Shown in pieces: positions 45,544 through 54,386 of a DNA stretch of 64,000 nt. Origin of the DNA: Pseudomonas asgharzadehiana. GTDB taxonomy: Bacteria > Pseudomonadota > Gammaproteobacteria > Pseudomonadales > Pseudomonadaceae. Within the stretch, counting starts at the first letter, position 1. Each line of letters opens with the position of its first letter. The stretch covers positions 5,401,001 through 5,465,000 of the forward strand of contig NZ_CP077079.1 of the NCBI RefSeq assembly GCF_019139815.1, read 5' to 3'. The notes under the pieces were generated by a model that ran no database searches, had not been told where the DNA came from, and worked only from the letters and a program-made list of their open reading frames with translations. The position numbers and the translations under genes were made by a program.

Positions 45544-45912
45544 ATGACCGATCACCCGTCCGACCGCCGCTGTTTCCGCCGGATTGCGATTGACGCCAAG
45601 ACCGAAGTTCGACAAAACGGCCAGGAATGGCCGGTTAAATTGCTGGATCTGTCGCTGAAAGGCTTGGCGATAAAACGGCCCGAGTCCTGGAAAGGCAATA
45701 ACGCACTCCCCTTCGAAGTCGACATCCGCCTGGACCCGAAGGCGCATATAAAGATGCGGGTAAAACTGACCCACGACGACCACGGCCAATTAGGCTTTGA
45801 GTGCAAGGAAATCGATCTGGACTCGATCAGCCACCTGCGGCGGCTGGTCGAGTTGAACCTGGGTGATCAGCAAGAACTAGAGCGGGAACTCGGCGCGTTG
45901 CTGCACGTGTGA
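45544..45912 (+). CDS. mapZ: PilZ protein, MapZ ortholog
   Basis: This 122-residue single-domain PilZ protein binds c-di-GMP by the RxxxR motif (RRCFRR, residues 8-13) and DLSLKG (DxSxxG, about 37-42). The C-terminal CKEIDLDSISHLRRLVELN agrees closely with P. aeruginosa PA4608/MapZ, which in its c-di-GMP-bound form inhibits the chemotaxis methyltransferase CheR1 and alters flagellar switching. Its place between cstA and radA is conserved with P. aeruginosa. It reads alone to the right and ends 4 nt from a convergent gene. Confidence 0.9.
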   Translation: MTDHPSDRRCFRRIAIDAKTEVRQNGQEWPVKLLDLSLKGLAIKRPESWKGNNALPFEVDIRLDPKAHIKMRVKLTHDDHGQLGFECKEIDLDSISHLRRLVELNLGDQQELERELGALLHV

Positions 45913-45916
45913 TGGC

Positions 45917-46642
45917 TCAGGGAAACGCCTTACGCGCGGGAAACTCGCTTTCCGTGTCCCAATAGCCTTTTTTCTGGCTGGACACGCCCCGCCATTGCCC
46001 ATCGACAAAACGATAGGTCTCGTATCGGGTGGCAAAATCGTCCTCGCCCTCGCCGTCCATGAAGGACGACACCTGCAACAGTTCATCCGCGCCGCCGCTG
46101 GCGCTCACGACCTTCCACTCGGCCTTGCCGGTACGCGCCAGGGTCAAGGGCTCGACCTTGCCGTCGGCGCCGGTGTAATTCACCGGTTTGAGTTGCTGTT
46201 TGGCCGGCAGCAGCAATTGGGTGGCAGGCCCGCTGTAACTGCCCATCGGCGCGGTCTGGTCGATGGTCAGAAAATACACAGGTTCAGGCTGCCCTTTAAG
46301 CGGCGCTTTCTTGACCTTGGCCAACGGATAGCCCAGGTTCTGGTGTGCGATCACATCACCGGCAGGCGATACCAGGCGTACTTGCGCCTCAAGCAGCGGG
46401 TTCTCCAGCAGATCGGCGGTGTCGTCGAACGAGTCCGCATCCAGCCCGCTGCCCCAGCTGTCTTTATGCATCTGCGCGCTGATGCGCTGGTCTTCCAGCA
46501 CTTGCAACGCGCTGCCATCTTCCATCGACAGTTTTTGCGCCAGGCGATAACCCGCGGGCAGTTCAGCCGCCCACGCCATGGCCGGCGATACGGCCAGGGC
46601 GACACACAGGGCAGCGATTGCCCGGTAGTTCAAACGTTGCAT
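45917..46642 (-). CDS. Exported hypothetical protein downstream of radA
   Basis: This 241-residue protein has a signal peptide (MQRLNYRAIAALCVALAVSPAMAWA, cleaved near 25) and no recognised domain. The mature part is mixed alpha/beta (ALQVLEDQRISAQMHKD, AQVRLVSPAGDVIAHQNLG). ATG 46,642 is only 16 nt past the radA stop, so it is probably co-transcribed. The pair is also adjacent in P. aeruginosa (PA4609-PA4610 region). Function unknown. Confidence 0.75.
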   Translation of the reverse strand: MQRLNYRAIAALCVALAVSPAMAWAAELPAGYRLAQKLSMEDGSALQVLEDQRISAQMHKDSWGSGLDADSFDDTADLLENPLLEAQVRLVSPAGDVIAHQNLGYPLAKVKKAPLKGQPEPVYFLTIDQTAPMGSYSGPATQLLLPAKQQLKPVNYTGADGKVEPLTLARTGKAEWKVVSASGGADELLQVSSFMDGEGEDDFATRYETYRFVDGQWRGVSSQKKGYWDTESEFPARKAFP

Positions 46643-46658
46643 AGCGTGCCTTCCTGAT

Positions 46659-48026
46659 TCATTCGAAAAGTGCATCCAATGCCTGCTCCAGGCGTGTTAC
46701 CGCAATAATCTGCAAGCCCGCCGGCGCCTCCTTCGGCGCATTGCCCTTGGGCACGATGGCGCGCTTGAAGCCGTGCTTGGCGGCCTCCTTGAGGCGTTCC
46801 TGGCCGCTGGGTACCGGGCGTACTTCGCCGGACAGGCCAACCTCGCCAAACACCAGCAAGTCGTGGGGCAACGGCCGGTTACGCAGGCTGGACATCACCG
46901 CTGCCATCAAGGCCAGGTCGGAAGCGGTTTCCAGCACTTTGACCCCGCCCACCACGTTGAGGAATACATCCTGGTCGTGGGTAGGAATGCCGCCGTGCCG
47001 GTGCAATACCGCCAGCAACATTGCCAGTCGGTTCTGATCCAGGCCAAGCGTTACCCGGCGAGGGTTGGCCAGGTGACTGTCATCCACCAGCGCCTGCACT
47101 TCCACCAGCATCGGCCGGGTACCTTCCCACGTTGCCATCACCACGCTCCCCGGAACTTCTTCCTGGGCACGGGTCAGAAAAATCGCCGACGGGTTGGAGA
47201 CTTCTTTCAGCCCCCGGTCGGTCATGGCGAATACGCCCAACTCGTTCACGGCGCCGAAGCGGTTCTTCACCGCCCGCAGCAAGCGCAAGCGGCCGTCGGA
47301 TTCGCCTTCGAAATACAGCACGGTATCGACCATATGCTCCAACACCCGTGGCCCGGCCAACGCGCCTTCCTTGGTCACATGGCCGACGAGGAAGATCGCC
47401 GTGCCGCTCTGCTTGGCATAACGCACCAGCAGCGCCGCACTCTCGCGCACCTGGGACACGCCGCCGGGCGCCGATTGCAGTTGCTCGGTGAAAATCGTCT
47501 GGATCGAGTCGATCACCATGACCTTGGGTTTTTCGATGCGGGCCGTGGCGATGATGCTTTCGATGCAGGTTTCGGTCATGACCCGCAGTTGATCCTGGGG
47601 CAAGCCCAGGCGGCGCGCGCGCATGGCCACTTGCTGCTGGGACTCTTCGCCGGTGACGTACAGCGCCGGCATGCGGCTGGCGATGCTGCACAGGGTTTGC
47701 AGCAGGATGGTGGATTTGCCGATACCGGGGTCGCCGCCGATCAGTACCACCGAACCGTCCACCAGGCCACCGCCCAACACCCGGTCCAGCTCGCCGGAGG
47801 CGGTGGAAAACCTTGGGATCTCTTCGACGCTGACTTCGGCCAGGGTCTTGATCTGCGCCTGTTGCCCGGTCCAGCCGGCACGGCCGGTAGGGGCTGCCGC
47901 GCCGCCGCTCTCGATCATGGTTTCGGTGAGCGTGTTCCAGGCCCCACACTCGCCGCACTGGCCGGCCCACTTGGGAAAGGTCGCGCCGCACTCGGTGCAG
48001 CCGTACATGCGCTTGGCCTTTGCCAT
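46659..48026 (-). CDS. radA: DNA repair protein RadA (Sms)
   Basis: This 455-residue RecA-like helicase acts in branch migration during recombination. The N-terminal zinc finger has CTECGATFPKWAGQCGEC (residues 10-27), Walker A is GGDPGIGKST (96-105), the KNRFG motif is near 256, and the C-terminal Lon-protease-like domain begins near 335 (GLSGEVRPV motif near 390). All parts are intact. Confidence 0.96.
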   Translation of the reverse strand: MAKAKRMYGCTECGATFPKWAGQCGECGAWNTLTETMIESGGAAAPTGRAGWTGQQAQIKTLAEVSVEEIPRFSTASGELDRVLGGGLVDGSVVLIGGDPGIGKSTILLQTLCSIASRMPALYVTGEESQQQVAMRARRLGLPQDQLRVMTETCIESIIATARIEKPKVMVIDSIQTIFTEQLQSAPGGVSQVRESAALLVRYAKQSGTAIFLVGHVTKEGALAGPRVLEHMVDTVLYFEGESDGRLRLLRAVKNRFGAVNELGVFAMTDRGLKEVSNPSAIFLTRAQEEVPGSVVMATWEGTRPMLVEVQALVDDSHLANPRRVTLGLDQNRLAMLLAVLHRHGGIPTHDQDVFLNVVGGVKVLETASDLALMAAVMSSLRNRPLPHDLLVFGEVGLSGEVRPVPSGQERLKEAAKHGFKRAIVPKGNAPKEAPAGLQIIAVTRLEQALDALFE

Positions 48027-48061
48027 TTGAGAACCTCCAACCGAAAAACCGCGATGATAGC

Positions 48062-48601
48062 TCAGCGCGACGCCGGGGTCCGGATTTCACCGCCGGCCAA
48101 TCGTGAAGCACTGTTGCCGACCGGGTCTTCGGCATTCAGGTCAGCGCCCTTGGCTTTCAAGGCGTCGAGCAACTCCACGCGCTTGAACAAGCCGGCGTAC
48201 ATGGCTGCCGTCTGCCCGGCACCGTTGCGTTGGTCGGGGTTGCAGTCAGTGGCCAGCAGGCGCTGGGCGATTTTCAGCTCGCCCTTGAAGATTGCGCCCA
48301 TCAACGCCGTATTGCCGCGATTGTCCTGCACGCAGGCATCGGCGCCGGCGGCGAGCAGGCGGTCCACATAGGCGCCTTCACCGTGGTACGCGGCGAGGAT
48401 CAGGGCGGTATAACCCTTGTCGTCCTGGGCGTTGAGGCTGTAGCCGGCCTCGATAAAGGTATTGAGCATGTCGACGTCGCCACGGCGGGCGGCGTCGAAG
48501 TAATAATCCTGCAGCTGTGCCTTGAGTGCCGCAGGTTCGGGCGGCTCGGCATGGGCGACAAAGGCCAGCATGGCCATCAATAAACCGATAGAAATACGCA
48601 T
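48062..48601 (-). CDS. ankB: Ankyrin-repeat protein AnkB
   Basis: This 179-residue exported protein has a signal peptide (MRISIGLLMAMLAFVAHA) and about four ankyrin repeats (YSLNAQDDKGYTALILAAYHG; ACVQDNRGNTALMGAIFKG; CNPDQRNGAGQTAAMYAGL; ADLNAEDPVGNSASRLA). In P. aeruginosa AnkB is needed for full activity of the catalase KatB, whose gene is directly upstream here too. A perfect 11-bp hairpin lies between the two genes. Confidence 0.9.
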   Translation of the reverse strand: MRISIGLLMAMLAFVAHAEPPEPAALKAQLQDYYFDAARRGDVDMLNTFIEAGYSLNAQDDKGYTALILAAYHGEGAYVDRLLAAGADACVQDNRGNTALMGAIFKGELKIAQRLLATDCNPDQRNGAGQTAAMYAGLFKRVELLDALKAKGADLNAEDPVGNSASRLAGGEIRTPASR

Positions 48602-48618
48602 AGGGTTCTCCTGTCAGA

Positions 48619-48644
48619 GGTCGACGCCCCCTTGGGCGTCGACC
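48619..48644 (-). promoter_or_regulatory. Perfect 11-bp hairpin between katB and ankB
   Basis: Arms GGTCGACGCCC (48,619-48,629) and GGGCGTCGACC (48,634-48,644) are exact complements with a 4-nt loop. It lies 12 nt past the katB stop and just before the ankB ribosome site and lacks a T tract. It is more likely an mRNA-stability or attenuation element setting the KatB:AnkB ratio than a full terminator. Confidence 0.65.
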
Positions 48645-48656
48645 GGAACCAACGGG

Positions 48657-50198
48657 TCAGTCCGTCAGTTTTTCAGCCAGCGCCTTCACGCGCGCCAGGT
48701 CACCCTTGGCAACCTTGGTCACGCCCGTGCCGTACTCCGGGTCTGCCTTGTAGAGGAACGACAGGATGATGTGCTTGCTCTCGTCATCGGTGGTGGCCAG
48801 GGAGCCGCCGAAGTTGTCGATCAAGTCCTGGCGCTCCTTCTGGTTGTAGGAGCGGTACAGGTCACCGGCCTGCTTGAAGTTCTGCTCGCGCTGGATCTTC
48901 GCCTGCTGGGTACTGCCCACCAGCGCCGACTGGCTGTATCGCGCGGCTTGCGGCTCTTCGCGCGGCATCAGGCGGCTTGGCTGGTAATTCACACCCGTGG
49001 TGGTTTTGCCGACGTTCATCGCGCCATCCTGGTTACCATTGTTGACGGTGGCCCGTGGGGCGTTGATCGGCAATTGCAACGCATTGGCACCCAGGCGGTA
49101 CATCTGCGTGTCGGCGTAGGAGAACACCCGGCCTTGCAGCAGGCGGTCTTCCGACGGCTCGATACCCGGCACCAGGTTGGCGGGGGCCATGGCTACTTGC
49201 TCGGTTTCCTGGAACACATTCGCCGGGTTGCGGTTCAGCACCATTTGCCCGACTTTGCGCTCGGGCACATTCGGCCAGATCTTGGTCGCGTCCAGCGGGT
49301 CGAAGTCGAACTTGGCCAAGTCTTCAGGTTTGAGCACTTGCACATACAGATCCCACTTGGGGAAGTCGCCCTTGTTGATGTGCGTGACCAAGTCGTTAGT
49401 CATATGGCTGTAGTCACGGCCCTGTACCTCGGTGACTTGTTTTGGGTCAAGGTTCTTGATGCCCTGCAGGCTCTTCCAATGGAACTTGACGTAGTGCACT
49501 TCGCCCTTGGCGTTAATCAACTTGTAGGCATGTACGCCGTTGCCGTCCATTTCCCGATAACTGGCAGGCGTGCCGGCATCGGAATACAACTCGGTGAGCG
49601 TACGCGTGGACTCGGGAACATGGGAGAAGAAGTCAAAACGGCGGGAGTCGTCATCCAGGTTAGTGCGGGGGTCCGGTTTAAAGGCGTGGACCATGTCCGG
49701 GAACTTGATGGCGTCGCGGATAAAGAACGTCGGGAAGTTATTACCCACTAAGTCCCAATTACCCTCGGCGGTGTAGAACTTGGTGGCGAAGCCGCGTGGA
49801 TCACGCAGTGTTTCCGGCGAGTGGTTGCCATGCACCACGGCCGAGAAGCGCACGAATACCGGGGTCGCTTCGCCGGCGGCAAAGACTTTGGCCTTGGTCA
49901 GGTCGCTGAGGTTATCGGTGACGGTGAAGGTACCGTGGGCACCGGTGCCACGTGCGTGCACCACGCGCTCCGGGATACGCTCGCGGTCAAAGCGCTGCAG
50001 TTTCTGGATCAACTGCACGTCTTGCAGCAGCACCGGGCCGTTGGCGCCGGCGGTTTGCGAGTTCTGGTTGTCGCCTACCGCGGCGCCGTTATCGCGGGTC
50101 AGGTTGGCGGCCTGCACCGACAGGGAAAGCAGGCTGGCGGTCGCCAGCGCCACTACGTGACGCGCCAGCAACGGCCCGCGGCTCATTGACTTGTTCAT
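48657..50198 (-). CDS. katB: Catalase KatB, exported
   Basis: This 513-residue monofunctional heme catalase has a signal peptide (residues about 1-30, ending VQAA), so it is periplasmic, unlike housekeeping KatA. Catalytic His lies in RIPERVVHARGTGAHG, Asn in GNNFPTFFIRD, and the proximal heme Tyr in RVFSYADTQMYRLG. Length and signal agree with P. aeruginosa KatB, which is peroxide-induced through OxyR. A clear OxyR motif could not be assigned in the 287-nt upstream region. Confidence 0.94.
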   Translation of the reverse strand: MNKSMSRGPLLARHVVALATASLLSLSVQAANLTRDNGAAVGDNQNSQTAGANGPVLLQDVQLIQKLQRFDRERIPERVVHARGTGAHGTFTVTDNLSDLTKAKVFAAGEATPVFVRFSAVVHGNHSPETLRDPRGFATKFYTAEGNWDLVGNNFPTFFIRDAIKFPDMVHAFKPDPRTNLDDDSRRFDFFSHVPESTRTLTELYSDAGTPASYREMDGNGVHAYKLINAKGEVHYVKFHWKSLQGIKNLDPKQVTEVQGRDYSHMTNDLVTHINKGDFPKWDLYVQVLKPEDLAKFDFDPLDATKIWPNVPERKVGQMVLNRNPANVFQETEQVAMAPANLVPGIEPSEDRLLQGRVFSYADTQMYRLGANALQLPINAPRATVNNGNQDGAMNVGKTTTGVNYQPSRLMPREEPQAARYSQSALVGSTQQAKIQREQNFKQAGDLYRSYNQKERQDLIDNFGGSLATTDDESKHIILSFLYKADPEYGTGVTKVAKGDLARVKALAEKLTD

Positions 50199-50485
50199 CG
50201 AGGTTTCCTCTGGTTTTTTTAATGCACATTCAGTTGTGCTTGCCAGAGGCTAGTGACCCGCGAGTCAGAAGATAAATAGAAATAGCCCACCAGGGCGATT
50301 GAGAAAATAGTGTAGTAACCCACTGAAATGACGGGTATTCCGCGCGCGATTGATGGCACTTTGCAAACTATTTGCGATTTAATGTGTCGATAAAAACTAA
50401 CAGTGTTAACAGTTGTGTCGGGCAAGCCTGCTACGTCTGACTTACACTGGGCTCCACCCTTCTCATCTGTAACAAGGAATAACCT
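50199..50485. other. Divergent intergenic region katB / mscL
   Basis: These 287 nt hold the katB promoter (several ATAG/CTAT tetramers near 50,275-50,320 on either strand) and the mscL promoter. Exact sites are not resolved. Confidence 0.4.
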
Positions 50486-50902
50486 ATGGGCGTGATCAGT
50501 GAGTTCAAGGCCTTCGCGGTCAAAGGTAATGTGGTCGACATGGCCGTCGGTATCATCATCGGCGCCGCCTTCGGCAAAATTGTTTCCTCGTTCGTAGGCG
50601 ACGTGGTGATGCCCCCGATTGGCCTGTTGATCGGCGGCGTGGATTTCGGTGACCTGGCGGTGACGCTCAAAGCGGCCCAGGGCGATGCGCCCGCCGTGGT
50701 GCTGGCGTACGGCAAGTTTATCCAGAGCGTGATCGACTTCGTGATTGTCGCGTTTGCGATCTTTATGGGCGTGAAGGCCATCAACCGCCTCAAGCGCGAA
50801 GAAGCCGTGGCGCCAAGCCTGCCGCCGACGCCGAGCAAGGAAGAGGTGCTGCTGGGCGAGATTCGCGACCTGCTCAAGGCACAGAACGACAAACCGCTTT
50901 AA
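50486..50902 (+). CDS. mscL: Large-conductance mechanosensitive channel MscL
   Basis: This 138-residue channel protein forms a pentamer that opens under osmotic downshock. TM1 is [27 protein letters not shown] (with the pore-lining gate pattern), TM2 is near residues 77-98 ([19 protein letters not shown]), and the C-terminal bundle ends [14 protein letters not shown]. The start has AAGGAATAACC upstream. Confidence 0.96.
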   Translation: MGVISEFKAFAVKGNVVDMAVGIIIGAAFGKIVSSFVGDVVMPPIGLLIGGVDFGDLAVTLKAAQGDAPAVVLAYGKFIQSVIDFVIVAFAIFMGVKAINRLKREEAVAPSLPPTPSKEEVLLGEIRDLLKAQNDKPL

Positions 50903-50917
50903 TCCGCCTGAGCTAGC

Positions 50918-50949
50918 AAAAAAGGCGCCTGTTTGCAGGCGCCTTTTTT
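50918..50949. terminator. Bidirectional terminator, mscL / fpr
   Basis: AAAAAAGGCGCCTG, loop TTTG, then CAGGCGCCTTTTTT serves both converging genes. Confidence 0.92.
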
Positions 50950-50950
50950 A

Positions 50951-51727
50951 TTACCAGTAGTTTTCCACCGCCACTTGCCCTGGGCGGCGGCTCAGGCTCA
51001 GTTGCAGGTCACGTTGTTTGAGCAACTGGCGGGTGTCATCGACCATTTGCGGGTTACCGCAAATCAGCACGCGGGAATGCTCAGGGGTCAGTTCAACGCC
51101 GGCTGCGCGTTCCAGTTCGCCATTTTCAATCAACGCGGTAATGCGCCCATTCAGCGCGCCCGGATGCTGTTCACGGGTGACAATCGGTATGTAGGTCAAC
51201 TTATGTGCGTACTCGGCCAGGTACTCACGCTGCCCCAGCTCGTTGATCAACGATTGATAGGCCAGTTCTTTGGCTTCCCGGGCGCTGTACACCAGAATGA
51301 TGCGCTCGAATTTTTCCCAGGCCTCGAAGTCCTGCAGGATCGAAAGAAATGGCGCTACCCCGGTGCCGGTGCCCAGCAGCCACAAGTCGCGGCCGTCCAC
51401 GAAGCGGTTCAGGGTCAGGAAGCCCGTGGCCTGGCGTTCCACCATCAGCGTGTCGCCTACCCGCAGGCGACTCAGCTCACTGGTGAACTCGCCTCCTGGA
51501 ACCACAATCGAGAAGAAATCCAAATGTTCATCAAAGGGTGAAGACACCACGGAATAGGCGCGCCACACCGTAGTGCCGTCGGCCTTGGTCACACCCAGGC
51601 GCACGAACTGGCCGGCGGTAAACCGAAAACCCGGATCGCGGGTGGTACGCAGGGTAAACAGGCTGGGGGTCAGCGATTGCACATCGAGCAATGTCTGGCG
51701 GGTGAATTTTTCAGCACTGGCCGTCAT
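50951..51727 (-). CDS. fpr: Ferredoxin--NADP(+) reductase (FprB-like)
   Basis: This 258-residue flavoprotein moves electrons between NADPH and ferredoxin/flavodoxin. FAD-binding RAYSVVSSP is near residue 54, the nucleotide-binding GTGTGVAPFLS near 109 and the C-terminal CGNPQMVDD near 228. The terminal ENYW lacks the longer tail of FprA. Next to mscL, a luxR solo and rlmG, this matches the second fpr gene of P. putida by synteny. ATG 51,727 (MTASAEKFTRQ) is the family start. Confidence 0.9.
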   Translation of the reverse strand: MTASAEKFTRQTLLDVQSLTPSLFTLRTTRDPGFRFTAGQFVRLGVTKADGTTVWRAYSVVSSPFDEHLDFFSIVVPGGEFTSELSRLRVGDTLMVERQATGFLTLNRFVDGRDLWLLGTGTGVAPFLSILQDFEAWEKFERIILVYSAREAKELAYQSLINELGQREYLAEYAHKLTYIPIVTREQHPGALNGRITALIENGELERAAGVELTPEHSRVLICGNPQMVDDTRQLLKQRDLQLSLSRRPGQVAVENYW

Positions 51728-52182
51728 GGGGAACTCCGTTTTGCACAGAGCCCTAGTGTCCCTCAAAGTCGCACCGGCTAACACCGGTGATTTGTGCGGT
51801 ATTGCGGCCCCGCATCTTTTACGCGCTGATACGTTGTAAAAACCTTTATTTTTTTGCGGGAATTCACCGCAAAAACCTTGTTTAAAATCAACTAATCATT
51901 TCGCTATTAATGGGCCGGCCTATACCGCCAGATGACGTAAATGCTTTAACTAGCTATCAATTTGGCATCACTTACAACGCCTTAAATTAAATAAAATTTT
52001 TACTGATGCCTAAACCCTCTTATACAAAACAAAACACCTTGTACAAAATCAGATTTTTTAAATACTGCGGGGAGATAAACTTTTTTCCCACCAACAAGTA
52101 GCCGTTATCCTACAATCATTTCCGTGCTTCGTTGGGATTCAGGACGTACCCAAGTCACACAGACATTCATGGAGAGTTATAG
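51728..52182. other. AT-rich intergenic region fpr / luxR solo
   Basis: About 455 nt without a gene contain long A/T runs near 51,840-52,100, far richer in AT than neighbours. Both fpr and luxR promoters lie here. I saw no convincing lux box; such DNA often binds MvaT-type silencers. Confidence 0.5.
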
Positions 52183-52905
52183 ATGGTCAACTGGCGCAAC
52201 ACACGGCTCCCAAGACAGGAAGAGGAAGACCAGATCACCGATGTTTTTGAAATGGTTATCAACGAGACATTCGCGCTCGGCTTCCAATTCTGTTCCTTTA
52301 AGATGAGTACCCATCAACTTACGCACCCAAAAAATCTGTTTGAAAAAAACAACTATCCAGATGAGTGGAACCACCTTTATAAACAAGCAGCCTTCTCTGA
52401 CGACGACCCGGTTGTAGCCCACTGCCAGCGCTCCGTACTGCCTTTCGTCTGGCACGAAACCTCTTTCAACGGCGCTCCTAATCTGTGGGCATTGGCCAAG
52501 ACCCATGGTGTGCACTTGGGGTGGACCCAACCGCTGCACGGGCCAAGGGGCGTGTTCAGTATGCTGACGCTGGGCCGAAGTAAACGTGAGATCACCCCGG
52601 AGGAGCTTTACGAAAAAGCCGGCAATGCCCTGTGGCTCTGCCACGCCATGCATACCGTTGTGTCGCACAAGTACGCGAACGAACCGGATGCCGTGCCCTG
52701 TAACAACTTGACGCCGCGCGAGCTGGAAGTTCTGCGCTGGTCAGCCCTGGGCAAGACTGCAGGTGAGATCGCCAAGATTCTGTGCCTGTCTGAACGTACC
52801 GTCGGCTTTCATAACTGCAGTTCAATGAGAAAACTGGGGGTCAATAATAAAATCGCAGCCATCATGAAGGCCGCCAAAGCCGGTTTCTTTAACGACCTCA
52901 TGTAA
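52183..52905 (+). CDS. LuxR-family solo regulator (PpoR-like)
   Basis: This 240-residue quorum-sensing-type regulator has an N-terminal autoinducer-binding domain (about 20-165) and a LuxR HTH (about 176-235, LTPRELEVLRWSALGKTAGEIAKIL then SERTVGFH). Residues equivalent to TraR W57, Y61, D70, P71 and W85 are all kept as W62, Y66, D75, P76 and W90, so AHL binding is plausible. No luxI synthase gene is in the window. Its place between fpr and rlmG matches P. putida PpoR, an AHL-responsive solo affecting motility and fitness. A GAGAG site precedes the ATG. Confidence 0.88.
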   Translation: MVNWRNTRLPRQEEEDQITDVFEMVINETFALGFQFCSFKMSTHQLTHPKNLFEKNNYPDEWNHLYKQAAFSDDDPVVAHCQRSVLPFVWHETSFNGAPNLWALAKTHGVHLGWTQPLHGPRGVFSMLTLGRSKREITPEELYEKAGNALWLCHAMHTVVSHKYANEPDAVPCNNLTPRELEVLRWSALGKTAGEIAKILCLSERTVGFHNCSSMRKLGVNNKIAAIMKAAKAGFFNDLM

Positions 52906-53015
52906 TCCTTGCGGAAAAAACGTAACATTCTCGACCAGTTCCGGGTGATGACGCAGTTAGCAATCTCGCGCCGCCGTTCCCCCGGATGGTTCGATTACCC
53001 AGAGTTTCCCCCGCC

Positions 53016-54140
53016 ATGCCCCTGCTCGAAAGCCCCTTCGCCCAGCTCGATCTGATCCGCCAGCCCGAACAGCATAACGATCCGCTGCAAGCCTTCGATG
53101 CCGCCGATGAGTACTTGCTCAGCCACTTGGCCGAACAACAGCCTGATGCGGCAACCCGCGTGCTGGTGCTCAACGACAGCTTCGGCGCCCTGGCCGCCAG
53201 CCTGGCAGGCCGGGTGCAGGTGACGTCCAGTGGCGACTCATTCCTCGCCGCGCAAGGGCTGGAGAAAAACCTGGTACGCAACGGCAAGACGTTTGATGCC
53301 GTGACGTTCGTACCTGCCAGCCAAACCCCCACCGGCCCTTTCGACCGCGTGCTGGTCCGCGTGCCCAAGACCCTGGCGTTGTTGGAGGAGCAACTGATCC
53401 GCCTGCAAGGCCAACTGGCACCGGGCGCCGAAGTGATTGCCGGGGCAATGGTCAAGCATCTGCCACGGGCGGCCGGTGAATTGCTGGAGCGCTATATCGG
53501 GCCGATGCATGCTTCATTGGCCGTGAAGAAAGCACGACTGCTGATCGCGACCCTTGCGGATCGGCCGGCGGCGGTCTCGCCCTACCCGACGCGCTATACC
53601 CTGGAAACCCCCGCCATCGAACTGCTCAACCACGCCAACGTGTTCTGCCGCGAAGGCCTGGACATCGGCACCCGCGCATTCCTGCCGCACCTGCCCAAGG
53701 GCCTGGGCAACGCGCGCGTGGCGGACCTGGGCTGCGGCAACGGCGTGTTGGCGATTGCCAGCGCGCTGTACAACCCCGACGCGCAGTACACCTTGCTGGA
53801 CGAGTCGTATATGGCCGTGCAGTCCGCCGCCGAGAACTGGCAGGCCGCGCTGGGCGACCGCGCGGTGACGGTCCGCGCCGGCGATGGCCTGGCCGGCCAG
53901 GAACCGCAGTCCCTGGACGTGGTGCTGTGCAACCCACCGTTCCACCAGCAGCAGGTAGTGGGTGACTTCCTTGCCTGGCGCATGTTCCAGCAAGCCCGCG
54001 AAGCGCTGGTGGTCGGAGGCGCGCTGTATATCGTCGGCAACCGTCACCTGGGTTATCACAGCAAGCTGGCGCGCCTGTTCCGGGGTGTCGAGCAGGTGGC
54101 CGCGACGCCGAAATTCGTCATCCTCAAGGCACGCAAATAA
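53016..54140 (+). CDS. rlmG: 23S rRNA (guanine-N2) methyltransferase RlmG
   Basis: This 374-residue SAM enzyme would methylate G1835 of 23S rRNA. An N-terminal pseudo-methyltransferase domain is followed by the active one: motif I VADLGCGNGVLAIAS (about residues 238-252) and the N2-specific VLCNPPFHQ (NPPF, about 307). ATG 53,016 (MPLLESPFAQLDL) is chosen by family start; 52,986 would add 10 residues. Confidence 0.93.
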   Translation: MPLLESPFAQLDLIRQPEQHNDPLQAFDAADEYLLSHLAEQQPDAATRVLVLNDSFGALAASLAGRVQVTSSGDSFLAAQGLEKNLVRNGKTFDAVTFVPASQTPTGPFDRVLVRVPKTLALLEEQLIRLQGQLAPGAEVIAGAMVKHLPRAAGELLERYIGPMHASLAVKKARLLIATLADRPAAVSPYPTRYTLETPAIELLNHANVFCREGLDIGTRAFLPHLPKGLGNARVADLGCGNGVLAIASALYNPDAQYTLLDESYMAVQSAAENWQAALGDRAVTVRAGDGLAGQEPQSLDVVLCNPPFHQQQVVGDFLAWRMFQQAREALVVGGALYIVGNRHLGYHSKLARLFRGVEQVAATPKFVILKARK

Positions 54141-54173
54141 AAAAACCCTGCCGATCTCGCGAACGGCAGGGTT
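54136..54173 (-). terminator. Terminator of the cioAB-DUF2474 operon
   Basis: Read leftward, the stem AACCCTGCCG / CGGCAGGGTT (10-nt loop) is followed by a T-rich tract (TTTTTATTT). The T-side overlaps the rlmG stop, so it may act in both directions. Confidence 0.8.
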
Positions 54174-54206
54174 GGAAAACCGGGCCGCGAGGCCCGGATC
54201 GGGATG

Positions 54207-54374
54207 TCAATGCGTGGTCAGGCCGGCCGCATTCATAAACATGCGCATCAGGCTGGCGACCATAAACAGGGCCAGCACACTGCCGGTCCAGATCATCGCG
54301 AGCCACCCAAGGCGCCGCCACAACGGCTGTTTCTCGGCCTGTTCGATATCGTGCAACGTAGGTTTGCCGGACAT
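54207..54374 (-). CDS. DUF2474 small membrane protein (oxidase accessory)
   Basis: This 55-residue protein (MSGKPTLHDIEQAEKQPLWR...) has one TM helix (RLGWLAMIWTGSVLALFMVA) and the DUF2474 ending AAGLTTH. DUF2474 genes follow cydAB/cioAB operons and resemble CydX-type accessory subunits in position and size. The start ATG 54,374 has AGGAGGG upstream. It lies 12 nt past the cioB stop, so it is the third gene of the operon. Confidence 0.88.
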   Translation of the reverse strand: MSGKPTLHDIEQAEKQPLWRRLGWLAMIWTGSVLALFMVASLMRMFMNAAGLTTH

Positions 54375-54386
54375 GCGACGACCCTC

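Noticed and set aside
50260..50330. Possible OxyR site upstream of katB
   Set aside because: Several ATAG/CTAT tetramers occur, but their spacing does not fit the four-half-site OxyR pattern well enough to call.
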